From NCBI RefSeq assembly GCF_003313465.1, contig NZ_KZ845669.1:1-64000 (forward strand): a stretch of 64,000 nt of DNA, read 5' to 3'. Shown here piece by piece: positions 1 through 8,431 of the stretch (position 1 is its first letter; each line of letters starts with the position of its first letter). Below the pieces are notes generated by a model. The model was not told the DNA's origin and searched no databases. It saw only the letters and a list, made by a program, of their open reading frames with translations. This stretch comes from Thermoflavimicrobium daqui. Lineage in GTDB: Bacteria > Bacillota > Bacilli > Thermoactinomycetales > Thermoactinomycetaceae. The translations under genes and the position numbers were made by a program.

Positions 1-92
1 CCCCTTGTAGATGACGAGGTGGATCGGTCCGAGGTGTAAGCACAGCAATGTGTTTAGCTGACGGATACGAATCGGTCGAGGGCTTAACCTAC
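1..92 (+). rRNA. rrl: 23S ribosomal RNA, 3' end only
   Basis: The first ~90 bases read like the conserved 3' end of bacterial 23S rRNA: the GGTCCGAGGTGTAAGCACAG segment, then the final AATCGGTCGAGGGCTTAACC stretch. The gene starts outside the window, so only the tail is present. A 5S gene follows about 95 bases downstream, as expected of a 16S-23S-5S operon. The exact 3' end is approximate. Confidence 0.93.
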
Positions 93-185
93 TTACTCTC
101 ACTCTGACTTCATTTCCTTTCTAATTTTCAAGGTGTGTGATTCACACATCTGAATATTGTCCCAGAATCACAGATTCTGGGAAAC

Positions 186-303
186 GTCTGGTGATTATAG
201 CGAAGGGGTTCCACTCGTTCCCATCCCGAACACGACAGTTAAGCCCTTCTGCGCCGATGGTACTTGGGGTGCAGACCCCTGGGAGAGTAGGTCGTTGCCA
301 GGC
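186..303 (+). rRNA. rrf: 5S ribosomal RNA
   Basis: About 118 bases with the 5S signatures: GTTCCCATCCCGAACACGAC, AGTTAAGCCCTTCTGCGCCG and GGGAGAGTAGGTCGTTGCCA. The 5' TCTGGTGATTATAGCG pairs with the 3' GTCGTTGCCAGGC to form helix I. It closes the rRNA operon whose 23S tail lies upstream and is followed directly by a strong intrinsic terminator. Ends are placed by helix I pairing and are good to a few bases. Confidence 0.93.
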
Positions 304-308
304 ATACC

Positions 309-342
309 AAAAAGCCATCCAGAAAAACTGGATGGCTTTTTT
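309..342 (+). terminator. rRNA operon intrinsic terminator
   Basis: A 13-bp perfect stem (AAAAGCCATCCAG / CTGGATGGCTTTT) with a five-base A loop and a T run, 7 bases after 5S. Confidence 0.92.
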
Positions 343-652
343 ATTTACTATAGACTATATTAGAATCAAGTTGCTCTGTACGTGAAAATGTTGAAGGCTA
401 TTATAATCGTAAAAGCTTAATGAATCTAATCTATTTTCGAAGGTCTAAATGACTAATTTTTCGCTTGGATCCATTTAAAAGATTATGTATAAATATCAGA
501 ATAATTTGTATACAATTCACCTGCTTGAGCTATTTTACACATAAAATAAGTGGAATATGTATTATATTACTAAATAGATTTATTTAAAATATAATTTAAT
601 TGACTGGTTTATTTTTGGGGATATAGTATGATGTCTAGGAGTTTATAAATAG
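343..652. other. AT-rich intergenic region with a candidate promoter
   Basis: No gene seen. Very AT-rich. A plausible vegetative promoter for the Sel1-repeat gene is TTGACT at 600-605 and TAGTAT at 624-629, with an 18-base spacer. Confidence 0.5.
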
Positions 653-664
653 GTGGTGATCAAT

Positions 665-1711
665 TTGCCGAAAATGTATGGACATACACTTCATGAATTA
701 AGTTTAGCAGCTCAATCAGGAGATGTTTGGGCTATGGGGCATTTAGGCTTCTGCCTTCTAGGTGAGGCTGCTCTCCCTTCCTATTGGAAAGAAGGAGAAA
801 AGTGGCTACGTCGTTCTGCTCAAGCAGGTGGGAAAGAGGCGATGGGCTGGCTTGGCTATTGTTTAATCACTGGCTATAAATTACAAAAAAACATAAAAGA
901 AGGAGAATGGTGGCTTAGAAAAGCAGCTGAACTAGGAGATGTTTGGGCTATGGATCAATTAGGGACATTACTTCTATCTGGCCATGGGCTAGCTAAAAAC
1001 TTTAGAGAAGGAGAATACTGGCTTGATCGGGCATCTGTAGCTGGAAGTATCACATCCATGTTGAAATTGGGAAAACATTTGTTACATGTAGGAAATTATA
1101 GAGAGTATAGACAAAAAGGAGAAAAGTGGTTAAGAGAAGCAGCCAAATTAGGTAGTTATGAAGCGATGATTTGTTTGGGAAATCATCTACTTAAAAATAC
1201 ACAAAACCCAAAAGGAAAGCAAGAAGGAGCAATGTGGTTATTAAAAGTAATTGAATTTGAGGTAAAACAATATGAGTTTGATCTTAGCCAAATATGTGCA
1301 CAGTTAATCATGGAATTTATGACAAGTAAAAATGACCCAACAAAATTAGAATCCTTATATAGGCAAATAAAAAAATTTAGTAATGTATGGACATTAAGAG
1401 AGATAAGCCGGTATATATCTAGTGGGGATTTATCAAGGTGTAACATTAAAATAATTCGAAAGGCTCTTTATAAGGCTGGAGAGGCAGGTGATATACAAGC
1501 AATGAGAGAGTTAGGAACACGGATGCTCGGAGGATATGAGATGATGAAAAGTCCTATTGAAGGAGAGCTTTGGTTACAAAAAGCAGCTGACTTAGGTGAT
1601 CGGTTAGCAATGGGAATTCTAGGAGTTCGTTTTCTGAAAGGAGAAGGATTACCGAAAGATAAAAAAGAAGGGGTTCGTTGGTTAGGTCAAGCTGTTAGGT
1701 TATTAGCATGA
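665..1711 (+). CDS. Sel1-like (TPR-type) repeat protein, unknown role
   Basis: A protein of about 348 residues built almost wholly of Sel1-like repeats. The recurring units read EGExWLxxAAxLGDxxAMxxLG, with roughly seven or eight copies and a less regular stretch near residues 190-260. Such alpha-solenoids are protein-protein interaction scaffolds; no catalytic domain, signal peptide or membrane segment is visible, so it is probably cytoplasmic. The TTG start at 665 was chosen because AGGTGGTGAT (651-660) is a good ribosome binding site at the right distance; the upstream in-frame GTGs at 653 and 656 lie inside that site. It stands alone between the rRNA operon and csfB, where B. subtilis has nothing equivalent. 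Function cannot be assigned. Confidence 0.8.
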   Translation: MPKMYGHTLHELSLAAQSGDVWAMGHLGFCLLGEAALPSYWKEGEKWLRRSAQAGGKEAMGWLGYCLITGYKLQKNIKEGEWWLRKAAELGDVWAMDQLGTLLLSGHGLAKNFREGEYWLDRASVAGSITSMLKLGKHLLHVGNYREYRQKGEKWLREAAKLGSYEAMICLGNHLLKNTQNPKGKQEGAMWLLKVIEFEVKQYEFDLSQICAQLIMEFMTSKNDPTKLESLYRQIKKFSNVWTLREISRYISSGDLSRCNIKIIRKALYKAGEAGDIQAMRELGTRMLGGYEMMKSPIEGELWLQKAADLGDRLAMGILGVRFLKGEGLPKDKKEGVRWLGQAVRLLA

Positions 1712-1929
1712 TAAATAAATACATATACCATTTCACCAAAATCAATTGAAATACTCCAAGGCTTTTCATTGATAGGAACTAATTTTATAAGTTTAGAATA
1801 TATTATAAGAAATAAATATATCAGGGCTGTAGGCCTTTTTATAATTTTTGTTATTATTGTTTAAATATATCTTTTTTTGTTAATAATAGACAATAGATAG
1901 AACCATTTGACAAAGTAGGTGATGGAATC

Positions 1930-2118
1930 ATGGGACAATTAGCGTCTTTAAATTGTTTAGTTTGTAAAAAGAATAGTTGGAAAGGAATTGTTGTATTGGA
2001 AAAACAGATCTGTCCATCTTGTGAGCAAAAAATAGTAAAATTAGATACAAGTGATCATACATACTTAGAATATGTTATATCCTTAAAACAATTATGGAGA
2101 GATAAACCCTCTATTTAG
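1930..2118 (+). CDS. csfB: Gin, anti-sigma-G factor (zinc protein)
   Basis: A 62-residue protein with two CxxC pairs (C9/C12 and C28/C31), matching Gin/CsfB. In B. subtilis this sigma-F-controlled protein binds and inhibits sigma-G to keep it silent until engulfment is complete. Size, the Cys spacing and position (after the rRNA operon and before yaaO and tmk) all agree. AGGTGATGG precedes the ATG at 1930. No convincing sigma-F promoter was recognised upstream. Identification is from motif plus synteny, because the family is short and variable. Confidence 0.85.
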   Translation: MGQLASLNCLVCKKNSWKGIVVLEKQICPSCEQKIVKLDTSDHTYLEYVISLKQLWRDKPSI

Positions 2119-2171
2119 AGCTTCCCAGAAACGGAGGTTTCTTATAATATAAAATCTCGCTCATTTTATAT

Positions 2172-2245
2172 AAAAAGGCTTGCATTATAGTCTGAAGTAT
2201 TTATTATTCGATTTTTAATCTCAGACTAGTATTCAAGCCTTTTTT
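2172..2245 (+). terminator. long hairpin terminator between csfB and yaaO
   Basis: AAAAAGGCTTG (from 2172) pairs with CAAGCCTTTTT (ending 2245). Inside it TAGTCTGA pairs with TCAGACTA. A T run follows, so it acts as a terminator of csfB or possibly an attenuator of yaaO. Confidence 0.7.
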
Positions 2246-2275
2246 ATAAGGTTGTATCGCTTTAGGAGGAGAATC

Positions 2276-3724
2276 ATGTATAAACAAGATAGAGCACCCT
2301 TATTCGAAAAGATGTTGGAGCATTCCTATCAAAGCAAAGGAAATTTTCACGTCCCTGGTCATAAGCAAAGCAAGGCATTTGATCCTATAGCTAAACCGTA
2401 CTTTCAGCCAATCTTACAGATGGATTTAACCGAAATTGGAGAGCTTGATGATTTACATGATCCAGCTGGAGTCATACATGAAGCGCAACAGCTAGCAGCA
2501 GAATTGTTTGGAGCAGAAGATACTTTTTTTTTAGTTGGAGGAACGACAGCTGGAATTATTGCTTCGATTCTTTCTTTATGCCAACCAAATGATATTTTGA
2601 TTGTCCAACGTAGCTGTCACCAATCGGTTTTTCACGGCTGCTTATTAGCAGGGGCTCGACCTGTCTATCTAGAAAGTGATATAGATTTGCAAAGTGGCTT
2701 AGAAATACCTATTTCCCCTGAAGAGCTCGAAAGGGTGTTGGAAAATTACAACGAAGCTAAAGCAGTAGTCATCACTAGTCCTTCTTATTTTGGGATTGTG
2801 CAGCCACTCAAAGAAATCAAGAGGGTTTGTGATCAATTTAAAGTTCCTTTGGTAGTAGATGAAGCACATGGTGCTCATTTTTCTTTTCATCCTGATTTAC
2901 CTAGGTCAGCGATGAATTGTGGTGCTGATATATCTATCCAATCCACACATAAAATGTTGACTGCAATGACGATGTCTTCGATGCTACATATACAAGGAGA
3001 GAATATATCTAGATCAGAGCTAAAGCGCTGGTTAAGGGTTATTGAGTCAAGCAGCCCTTCTTATCCTTTAATGGCTTCATTAGACCTAGCTCGACGGGAT
3101 TTAGCGTTACGTGGTCGAGATTGTATAGAACGTACATTAAATGGCTTAAGATGGTTACGTAAAAAGTTATTAAATCTTAATTGTTTACATGAAGTAACAA
3201 TGGATGTAGTTCAAGACCCGTTTAAGTTCGTTCTTCGTGCTAATAAGACTATTTCTGGTTATCAAATGGCGGATTGGTTAGCAAAGCAAGGTATTTATTC
3301 GGAGCTTGCTGATCATGAAAAAGTATTATTTTGTTGTTCATATGCTCATGATAAAGAGGATTTTCATAACCTATATGTCAAATTAAAGGAATTAGATAAA
3401 TTTATCTCAGATTTTAATTCCAATCATGTAAAATCTTGGCCCAAATTTCCAAAGAGGGGCTCATCTATATATTCCTTATCTGATCTGAAAAGGGGTCAGA
3501 ACCGTAAGCGAGTACCTCTCGATGAAGCGATAGGACAAGTGTCGACAGAGATGGTTATTCCCTATCCACCAGGAATTCCTTTGGTGCTTCCAGGAGAAAT
3601 ATTTACGTATGAAGTTGTTTCTTACCTTTTACATATAAAGGAATTAGGAGGAAAAATTAGAGGGGTTTTTGAATCTTTCACTCCTGAAGTGTACGTGTTA
3701 GAATTAAATAATACAAGTAAATAA
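2276..3724 (+). CDS. yaaO: Orn/Lys/Arg decarboxylase family protein (YaaO)
   Basis: A 482-residue PLP-dependent enzyme of the group III amino acid decarboxylase family. Near the N-terminus it reads FHVPGHKQSKAFDP; the phosphate-binding region is FLVGGTTAGI, the Asp that holds the pyridine nitrogen is in VVDEAHGAHF, and the Schiff-base lysine is in IQSTHKML. The family makes polyamine precursors (cadaverine, agmatine or putrescine). The substrate cannot be told from motifs. ATG 2276 was chosen because it follows AGGAGGAG by five bases; upstream in-frame codons have no such site. yaaO lies next to tmk in B. subtilis as well. Confidence 0.9.
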   Translation: MYKQDRAPLFEKMLEHSYQSKGNFHVPGHKQSKAFDPIAKPYFQPILQMDLTEIGELDDLHDPAGVIHEAQQLAAELFGAEDTFFLVGGTTAGIIASILSLCQPNDILIVQRSCHQSVFHGCLLAGARPVYLESDIDLQSGLEIPISPEELERVLENYNEAKAVVITSPSYFGIVQPLKEIKRVCDQFKVPLVVDEAHGAHFSFHPDLPRSAMNCGADISIQSTHKMLTAMTMSSMLHIQGENISRSELKRWLRVIESSSPSYPLMASLDLARRDLALRGRDCIERTLNGLRWLRKKLLNLNCLHEVTMDVVQDPFKFVLRANKTISGYQMADWLAKQGIYSELADHEKVLFCCSYAHDKEDFHNLYVKLKELDKFISDFNSNHVKSWPKFPKRGSSIYSLSDLKRGQNRKRVPLDEAIGQVSTEMVIPYPPGIPLVLPGEIFTYEVVSYLLHIKELGGKIRGVFESFTPEVYVLELNNTSK

Positions 3725-3863
3725 TTATTTTTATGTTTCTTGCAATATATTTTCCAGTATATTCATGAAGATCAACTTTATTTACTTGTAATAGGTATAA
3801 AATGATAAGCGGTAGGTTTTTTGAGGGCAACCTCTGTAATATATTAAGTTGGAGGCCTTTGCT

Positions 3864-4508
3864 GTGAAAGGATTATTCGTCAGCTTTGAAGGACCAGAAG
3901 GAGCTGGAAAGACAACACAGATTATGCTAGTGCGCAATTTCTTACAAGCACAAGGCATTCCCTGTGTCACTTATAGAGAGCCAGGTGGTACACGTATTGG
4001 TGATGCGATTCGCGAGATTTTGCTTAATCCTGAGCTAACGGAAATGAAACCTCGTACGGAAATGCTATTATACGCTGCATCAAGAGCACAACTAGTTGAA
4101 CAAGAAATCCTGCCTGCTTTGACGAAGGGTTATACTGTTTTATGCGATCGATACGTGGATTCAAGCATTGTTTATCAAAGTATCGGGGCAAATTGGGAAC
4201 TTGAAGAAGTAATTGCTGTTAATCAAATTGCTACAGGAAATCTAAAGCCTCATCGTACGTATTTATTGGATCTGCCTGTAGAACTAAGTCAAAAACGTTT
4301 ACAAGCTCGGAATCAAAGAGATCGTATGGAATTAAAGGATGTATCTTTTCATAGCCGAGTACGAGAAGGATACCTCTCTTTGGCGAAAAAAGAACCAGAA
4401 CGTTTCCGCATGATAAAAGCGATTGGGAATATTGAGGATATTGGTAAGCAAATTGCAAATGATTTACTCGATTTGGTTAAAGAGAGTCAAGCTAACCATA
4501 ATTTTTGA
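3864..4508 (+). CDS. tmk: thymidylate kinase
   Basis: A 214-residue P-loop kinase that phosphorylates dTMP to dTDP for DNA synthesis. The Walker A motif is FEGPEGAGKTT (residues 7-17), followed by the DR(Y) motif in CDRYVDSSIVYQ, which binds the nucleotide. The GTG at 3864 was chosen because GGAGG at 3851-3855 precedes it by eight bases. The TTG at 3849 overlaps that site. In B. subtilis tmk is followed by yaaQ (darA), yaaR and holB before yaaT. Here the next gene is yaaT after 511 non-coding bases. Confidence 0.95.
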   Translation: MKGLFVSFEGPEGAGKTTQIMLVRNFLQAQGIPCVTYREPGGTRIGDAIREILLNPELTEMKPRTEMLLYAASRAQLVEQEILPALTKGYTVLCDRYVDSSIVYQSIGANWELEEVIAVNQIATGNLKPHRTYLLDLPVELSQKRLQARNQRDRMELKDVSFHSRVREGYLSLAKKEPERFRMIKAIGNIEDIGKQIANDLLDLVKESQANHNF

Positions 4509-5019
4509 GTAAAAATATACCATTAATTGAAAAAGAGGATGTTTGCTCTAGTATATTGTTAGATGCTAGAATGATGATAGGTGCCCTTAAAATGAAGCTT
4601 ATTTTAATAAGTAACTAATCAGTCTAGATATTATATAGATAGAAGAAGTAAATCGGTTTTGTAAGAACCTACTTCCTCCACATAGAATATTGCTTTATTT
4701 GTTTTTAGAGCTCAGATCATTTTTGGGTGAGAGAGCAACGCTTTCATAAGTGGATGGAATAAGTACAAAAACGGTTAGCTAGTGAATAATAAGGGAACCG
4801 CTGAACCGCTAATTAATTAAAGATAAGCCTTGACGGTTTTTGCTTATAAACTTTCAGACCGTTTGTCTTTTTGCCTGTTTTATCCCTTCTTAATCAAATG
4901 GTAAACCACTTGATCTTAAAAGTAGTGGTTGCTAATGTTTGGAGCTTAGAATAGGGATGCTGCTCCTCCCTAAAGCCGTACTAGAGCAGAGGGCATTGGC
5001 TGCATAGGAGGGATTATCA
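4509..5019. other. gene-free interval where yaaQ, yaaR and holB would be expected
   Basis: No open frame of useful length on either strand and no recognisable remnant of DarA, YaaR or the HolB clamp-loader subunit. The stretch holds a GAACCGCT/GAACCGCT short tandem (about 4795-4811) and several weak hairpins. The final 20 bases carry AGGAGGG, the ribosome binding site of yaaT. Confidence 0.6.
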
Positions 5020-5826
5020 ATGTTAAAAGTGATTGGAGTTCGCTTTAGACAAGCGGGTAAGATATATTATTTTGATCCGGTCGATTTTCAGATTCAACGA
5101 GGGGAAAATGTTATTGTCGAAACAGTTCGTGGGATAGAATATGGCAAAGTTGTCATGGGGACCCGCTTTGTCAAAGAAGATCAAGTTGTCCTTCCGCTGA
5201 AAAAAGTTTTACGTATCGCAACTGAAGAAGATACAGCACAAATGGAGGCAAATCGTAAAGATGCATTATTTGCATTGAATGTTTGTCAAGAGAAAGTAAG
5301 TAGTCATGGCTTAGAAATGAAGTTAGTGGATGCGGAATATACTTTTGATCGCAACAAAGTCATTTTCTATTTTACCGCGGATGGTCGTGTCGACTTCCGT
5401 GAGTTGGTTCGTGATTTAGCTGCTGTCTTCCGAACAAGAATCGAACTCCGACAAATCGGGGTACGTGATGAAGCAAAAATGCTGGGAGGACTCGGACCTT
5501 GTGGACGGATTTTATGCTGCTCTTCATTTTTAGGTGATTTTGAACCTGTTTCGATTAAAATGGCCAAGGATCAGAATCTATCACTAAATCCTGCCAAAAT
5601 TTCTGGATTATGCGGACGTTTAATGTGTTGTCTTAAGTATGAAAATGATCACTATGAAGCGAGTAAACAATCGATACCCGATATCGGTGAACAAGTATAT
5701 ACTCCGGATGGAGAGGGACAGATCGTTGTGCTAAACTTACTTGAGCGTAGAGCACAGGTCCAACTATTAGATACAGGGGTAACTGTAGAACATTCACTGG
5801 ATGAGTTGTCTCCTGTTCATTCATAA
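5020..5826 (+). CDS. yaaT: YaaT / RicT, PSP1-domain regulatory complex protein
   Basis: 268 residues with the PSP1 domain, including its cysteine-rich core: LGPCGRILCCSSF followed by ISGLCGRLMCCLKYE. In B. subtilis YaaT acts with YmcA and YlbF (the Ric complex), which carries Fe-S clusters, promotes Spo0A phosphorylation and biofilm entry, and guides RNase Y processing. All the conserved cysteines are present. The ATG at 5020 follows AGGAGGG. It precedes yabA as in B. subtilis. Confidence 0.93.
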   Translation: MLKVIGVRFRQAGKIYYFDPVDFQIQRGENVIVETVRGIEYGKVVMGTRFVKEDQVVLPLKKVLRIATEEDTAQMEANRKDALFALNVCQEKVSSHGLEMKLVDAEYTFDRNKVIFYFTADGRVDFRELVRDLAAVFRTRIELRQIGVRDEAKMLGGLGPCGRILCCSSFLGDFEPVSIKMAKDQNLSLNPAKISGLCGRLMCCLKYENDHYEASKQSIPDIGEQVYTPDGEGQIVVLNLLERRAQVQLLDTGVTVEHSLDELSPVHS

Positions 5827-5847
5827 TAGAAACTCCTTAAAGAGGTA

Positions 5848-5879
5848 TTAGGCTAGATTGGATGATCAATCTAGCCTAA
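5848..5879 (+). terminator. hairpin downstream of yaaT, terminator-like
   Basis: A 13-bp perfect stem TTAGGCTAGATTG / CAATCTAGCCTAA, but no T run, so its termination activity is uncertain. Confidence 0.45.
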
Positions 5880-6099
5880 ATTACAAGGAAAATGCAAGCT
5901 GATTGGCAAACAAATAAGATAGGCTCTTTTTTAAAAAATAGGAGCTTGTTAAATTCGCTGGCTATCATGTAATGGCCTAAAGAGATGAGACCTCAAATTG
6001 ATATGAATCGAACTGACACCAAGTCATTTGCTCATGTTCTGTGAAGAGATTCACGTAAGTGAATTTTTCTTATCATGTTGTAAGTAATGAGGTGGGGGC

Positions 6100-6462
6100 T
6101 TGGATAAACAAGCAATTTTAAAACAAGTAACACAAGTAGAAGAGCAAATTGGGGAGCTTTATAAAGAACTAGGTGGTTTAAAAGAGCAGATTGTAGAGCT
6201 AATGGAGGAAAATACCCGACTAGTCCTAGAAAATCAGCGCTTAAGAGAAGCACAAGAAAGGAAGCCTTCAGATATGCCTGTAAGAGATCTACAAGATAAA
6301 GAAGACAGCGAAGAGATGGAAGAGCGTGAAGGATACAACAATTTAGCTCAATTGTATGAAGAAGGATTTCATATTTGTAATGTACATTATGGTCGATTAC
6401 GAGGTGAGGGCGACTGTCTGTTTTGTTTAGCTTTTCTTAATAAATCAACCAAAGAAGTATGA
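6100..6462 (+). CDS. yabA: YabA, replication initiation control protein
   Basis: A 120-residue protein with an N-terminal coiled coil (about residues 3-50, heptads such as [19 protein letters not shown]) and a C-terminal zinc-binding end, [20 protein letters not shown]. YabA binds DnaA and the clamp DnaN and stops over-initiation of replication. The start is a TTG at 6100 preceded by GAGGTGGGGG; no better start is available. The linker between coiled coil and zinc domain (about residues 50-75) is charged and poorly conserved, as usual. The B. subtilis neighbour yabB is missing downstream. Confidence 0.92.
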   Translation: MDKQAILKQVTQVEEQIGELYKELGGLKEQIVELMEENTRLVLENQRLREAQERKPSDMPVRDLQDKEDSEEMEEREGYNNLAQLYEEGFHICNVHYGRLRGEGDCLFCLAFLNKSTKEV

Positions 6463-6602
6463 CGCCGAAATAACTAGTTTGAGCTAAGGGATGAATAGAT
6501 TAGGGGGTGGTTTTCCACTTAGGTTCAGAGGAAAATTTCTTCTTAGTCGATCATCCATACTGGTTGTCGGCGTTTTTTTTCATAAAAAGAAGGGAACAAA
6601 GG

Positions 6603-6890
6603 ATGATTTACTTTGTTTATATTTTGGAGTGTGTAGATGGTACATATTATACAGGTATTACGAACAAGTTAAGAAATCGGATAAGAAGACATCAACAAGG
6701 TAAGGGAGCTAAGTATACAAGAGGACGTCTCCCTGTTATTTTAAGGTATATCGAGATTTGTTCTGGAAAGTCGGAGGCCTTAAAACGAGAATATCAGATT
6801 AAAAAGATGAAAAGAGGGGAGAAGGAATATCTGATCAAGATGTTTGATAAAGAGAGGATGAAAAACAGTGTATATCCAAAAGAGCTTTAA
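6603..6890 (+). CDS. yazA: GIY-YIG endonuclease domain protein (YazA family)
   Basis: A 95-residue single-domain GIY-YIG protein: VYILECVDGTYYTGIT carries the paired tyrosine motif and RIRRHQQGKGAKYTRGR the conserved Arg/His helix. Members of this UPF0213 family have a nuclease fold; their cellular role is not established. ATG 6603 begins the conserved domain directly, with GAAGGGA as a modest ribosome binding site. A longer frame upstream (from 6507) adds only unconserved sequence. It overlaps rsmI by 23 bases, so the two are translationally coupled. Confidence 0.88.
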   Translation: MIYFVYILECVDGTYYTGITNKLRNRIRRHQQGKGAKYTRGRLPVILRYIEICSGKSEALKREYQIKKMKRGEKEYLIKMFDKERMKNSVYPKEL

Positions 6891-7743
6891 GCAAGAACAG
6901 GAGGTGGGCTCGCTTTATATAGTAGGAACACCCATTGGGAACCTTGAGGATCTGAGTCCAAGGGCTCAAGAAATTTTAACACAAGTTCAATGTATTGCTG
7001 CTGAAGATACGAGACAAACGAGAAAATTACTTGCTAAATTCTCCTTTTCAACTCCTTTGATTAGTTATCATGAGCATAATCAGCAGTCGAGAGGAGAGGA
7101 GCTAATAGAGAGGCTGTTAGCAGGAGAGTCCATTGCATTAGTAAGTGATGCTGGGATGCCAGCTATCTCAGACCCAGGCGAGGACTTAGTCCAAAAGGCA
7201 GTTCGTTCTCATATTCCTGTAATTCCTATTCCAGGGCCGAATGCAGCTCTATCTGCTCTTGTTGCATCTGGAATACAAACTCAGCCTTTTTTGTTTTTGG
7301 GCTTTTTACCACGTTCATCCAAGGCAAGAAAATGTGAGCTAGCAAAGTGGGCTAAACTCCCAGCTACTTTACTATGTTATGAAGCTCCACATCGTTTAGT
7401 GTCGATGTTAGAAGATGTGTATGAGATATGTGGTGATCGCATAGTAGCTATTTCTCGGGAAATGACGAAAAAACATGAAGAATGGCTAAGAGGATTGCTC
7501 AGCGATTGTTTAGCTTATATCAAAGAGTCAGGAACAAAAGGTGAGTACACCATTGTGATATCAGGAGTAGACAGTATCCAAGAAGAGGAAGAGAAAGTAC
7601 TTTGGTGGGATCAGCTATCCATTTTGGATCATGTTAAGTACTATATAGATCAAGGAAAGACCAAAAAGGAGGCAATTCAATTGACAGCCAAAGAGCGTGG
7701 GTTACCTAAACGAGAAGTATATAATTTGTATCATACAAAGTAG
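6868..7743 (+). CDS. rsmI: 16S rRNA (cytidine-1402-2'-O)-methyltransferase
   Basis: 291 residues of the tetrapyrrole-methylase-like SAM fold: LYIVGTPIGNLEDLSPRA at the N-terminus, then AEDTRQTRKLL, VSDAGMPAISDPGEDL and PIPGPNAALSALVASG. RsmI 2'-O-methylates C1402 in the ribosomal P site. The GTG at 6868 is used because the preceding residues (YIQKSFK) are also present in Bacillus RsmI and GAGAGGA lies about nine bases upstream. An AGGAGGT at 6898-6904 is not followed by a usable start at normal distance. It forms the end of the yabA-yazA-rsmI unit. Confidence 0.94.
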   Translation: MYIQKSFKQEQEVGSLYIVGTPIGNLEDLSPRAQEILTQVQCIAAEDTRQTRKLLAKFSFSTPLISYHEHNQQSRGEELIERLLAGESIALVSDAGMPAISDPGEDLVQKAVRSHIPVIPIPGPNAALSALVASGIQTQPFLFLGFLPRSSKARKCELAKWAKLPATLLCYEAPHRLVSMLEDVYEICGDRIVAISREMTKKHEEWLRGLLSDCLAYIKESGTKGEYTIVISGVDSIQEEEEKVLWWDQLSILDHVKYYIDQGKTKKEAIQLTAKERGLPKREVYNLYHTK

Positions 7744-7747
7744 AACC

Positions 7748-7780
7748 GCATGTTGTATAAACCTAGATCATTCCTAGAAC
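7748..7780 (+). repeat. partial copy of dispersed intergenic repeat
   Basis: GCATGTTGTATAA followed by ACCTAGATCATTCCTAGAAC. It matches the first 43 bases of the full repeat at 45265-45408, with about ten bases deleted. Confidence 0.55.
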
Positions 7781-7794
7781 TTTTAAGCAAAATC

Positions 7795-7834
7795 AAAAAG
7801 CGAGGCTTGCCCAGATAACCTCGCTTTCTTTTTC
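7795..7834. terminator. bidirectional terminator between rsmI and abrB
   Basis: Stem AAAAAGCGAGG / CCTCGCTTTCTT with T-rich ends on both strands, between converging genes. Confidence 0.8.
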
Positions 7835-7920
7835 ACAAATTATAATATGATTGGCAACTGTCTTAATATGTTTCGTTAGTCAATGTCATTTATGTGATGA
7901 GAGCCTGATTAGGTATTGTA

Positions 7921-8193
7921 TTATTCAGAGGCGACTTTGTCGGTTAGAATCAGACGATACATCTCTTCAATGCACTTCTTGCTAACTACTTTGTTGCGAT
8001 AACGAACGGTATCATCTACTTCACCTGTAAAGATACAAGCTGGTTCATATTTTTTTAGAACAATACGTTCCCCATCCACATAGATTTCTAATGCGTCTTT
8101 TTCACCAATTCCCAATGTTCGACGTAATTCGATAGGAATAACTACGCGACCCAGCTCGTCCACTTTACGTACAATACCGGTTGACTTAAGCAT
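7921..8193 (-). CDS. abrB: AbrB transition-state regulator
   Basis: A 90-residue AbrB: the N-terminal swapped-hairpin DNA-binding domain is nearly canonical (TGIVRKVDELGRVVIPIELR, then GEKDALEIYVDGERIVLKKY). A C-terminal multimerisation region follows. AbrB represses stationary-phase genes during growth. The gene is on the minus strand between rsmI and metG, its usual place, with GAGAGGAG as ribosome binding site. Its promoter region carries a perfect Spo0A box just after the predicted start of transcription, which implies repression by Spo0A~P as in B. subtilis. A second AbrB-fold regulator (spoVT) lies at about 30.2 kb. Confidence 0.96.
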   Translation of the reverse strand: MLKSTGIVRKVDELGRVVIPIELRRTLGIGEKDALEIYVDGERIVLKKYEPACIFTGEVDDTVRYRNKVVSKKCIEEMYRLILTDKVASE

Positions 8194-8260
8194 CTCAGTA
8201 ATCTCCTCTCAATTCTGGTCTTTGGTTTTTTCGCATTATCTTTATAAATTGCCGTCAAAT

Positions 8261-8313
8261 TTCGACATTGACGACATTAAAATCATCATACCAACGATTC
8301 CCAAACCAGTCAA
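8261..8313 (-). promoter_or_regulatory. abrB promoter with Spo0A boxes
   Basis: On the minus strand: TTGACT (8313-8308), a 17-base spacer and TATGAT (8290-8285). Just downstream of the likely transcription start is TGTCGAA (8267-8261), a perfect 0A box, next to a weaker one, TGTCGTC (8276-8270). The layout matches the repressed abrB promoter of B. subtilis. Confidence 0.75.
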
Positions 8314-8431
8314 TATTACATTAGAAGCTTTATAGAAATTTTCTTGACTATCTGCTTGTTATATGTTTATTAAAATATGAAACTTTATATTATAAAAACG
8401 TGCTTTCCTTAGATTGAGGAGATGATTATCG

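Noticed and set aside
137-385. 82- and 68-residue frames at the left end
   Set aside because: They lie over 5S rRNA and its terminator.
3823-3834. GAGG-GCAA-CCTC hairpin before tmk, identical to the end of the dispersed repeat
   Set aside because: Only 12 bases match and the flanks do not align convincingly, so it was not called as a repeat copy.
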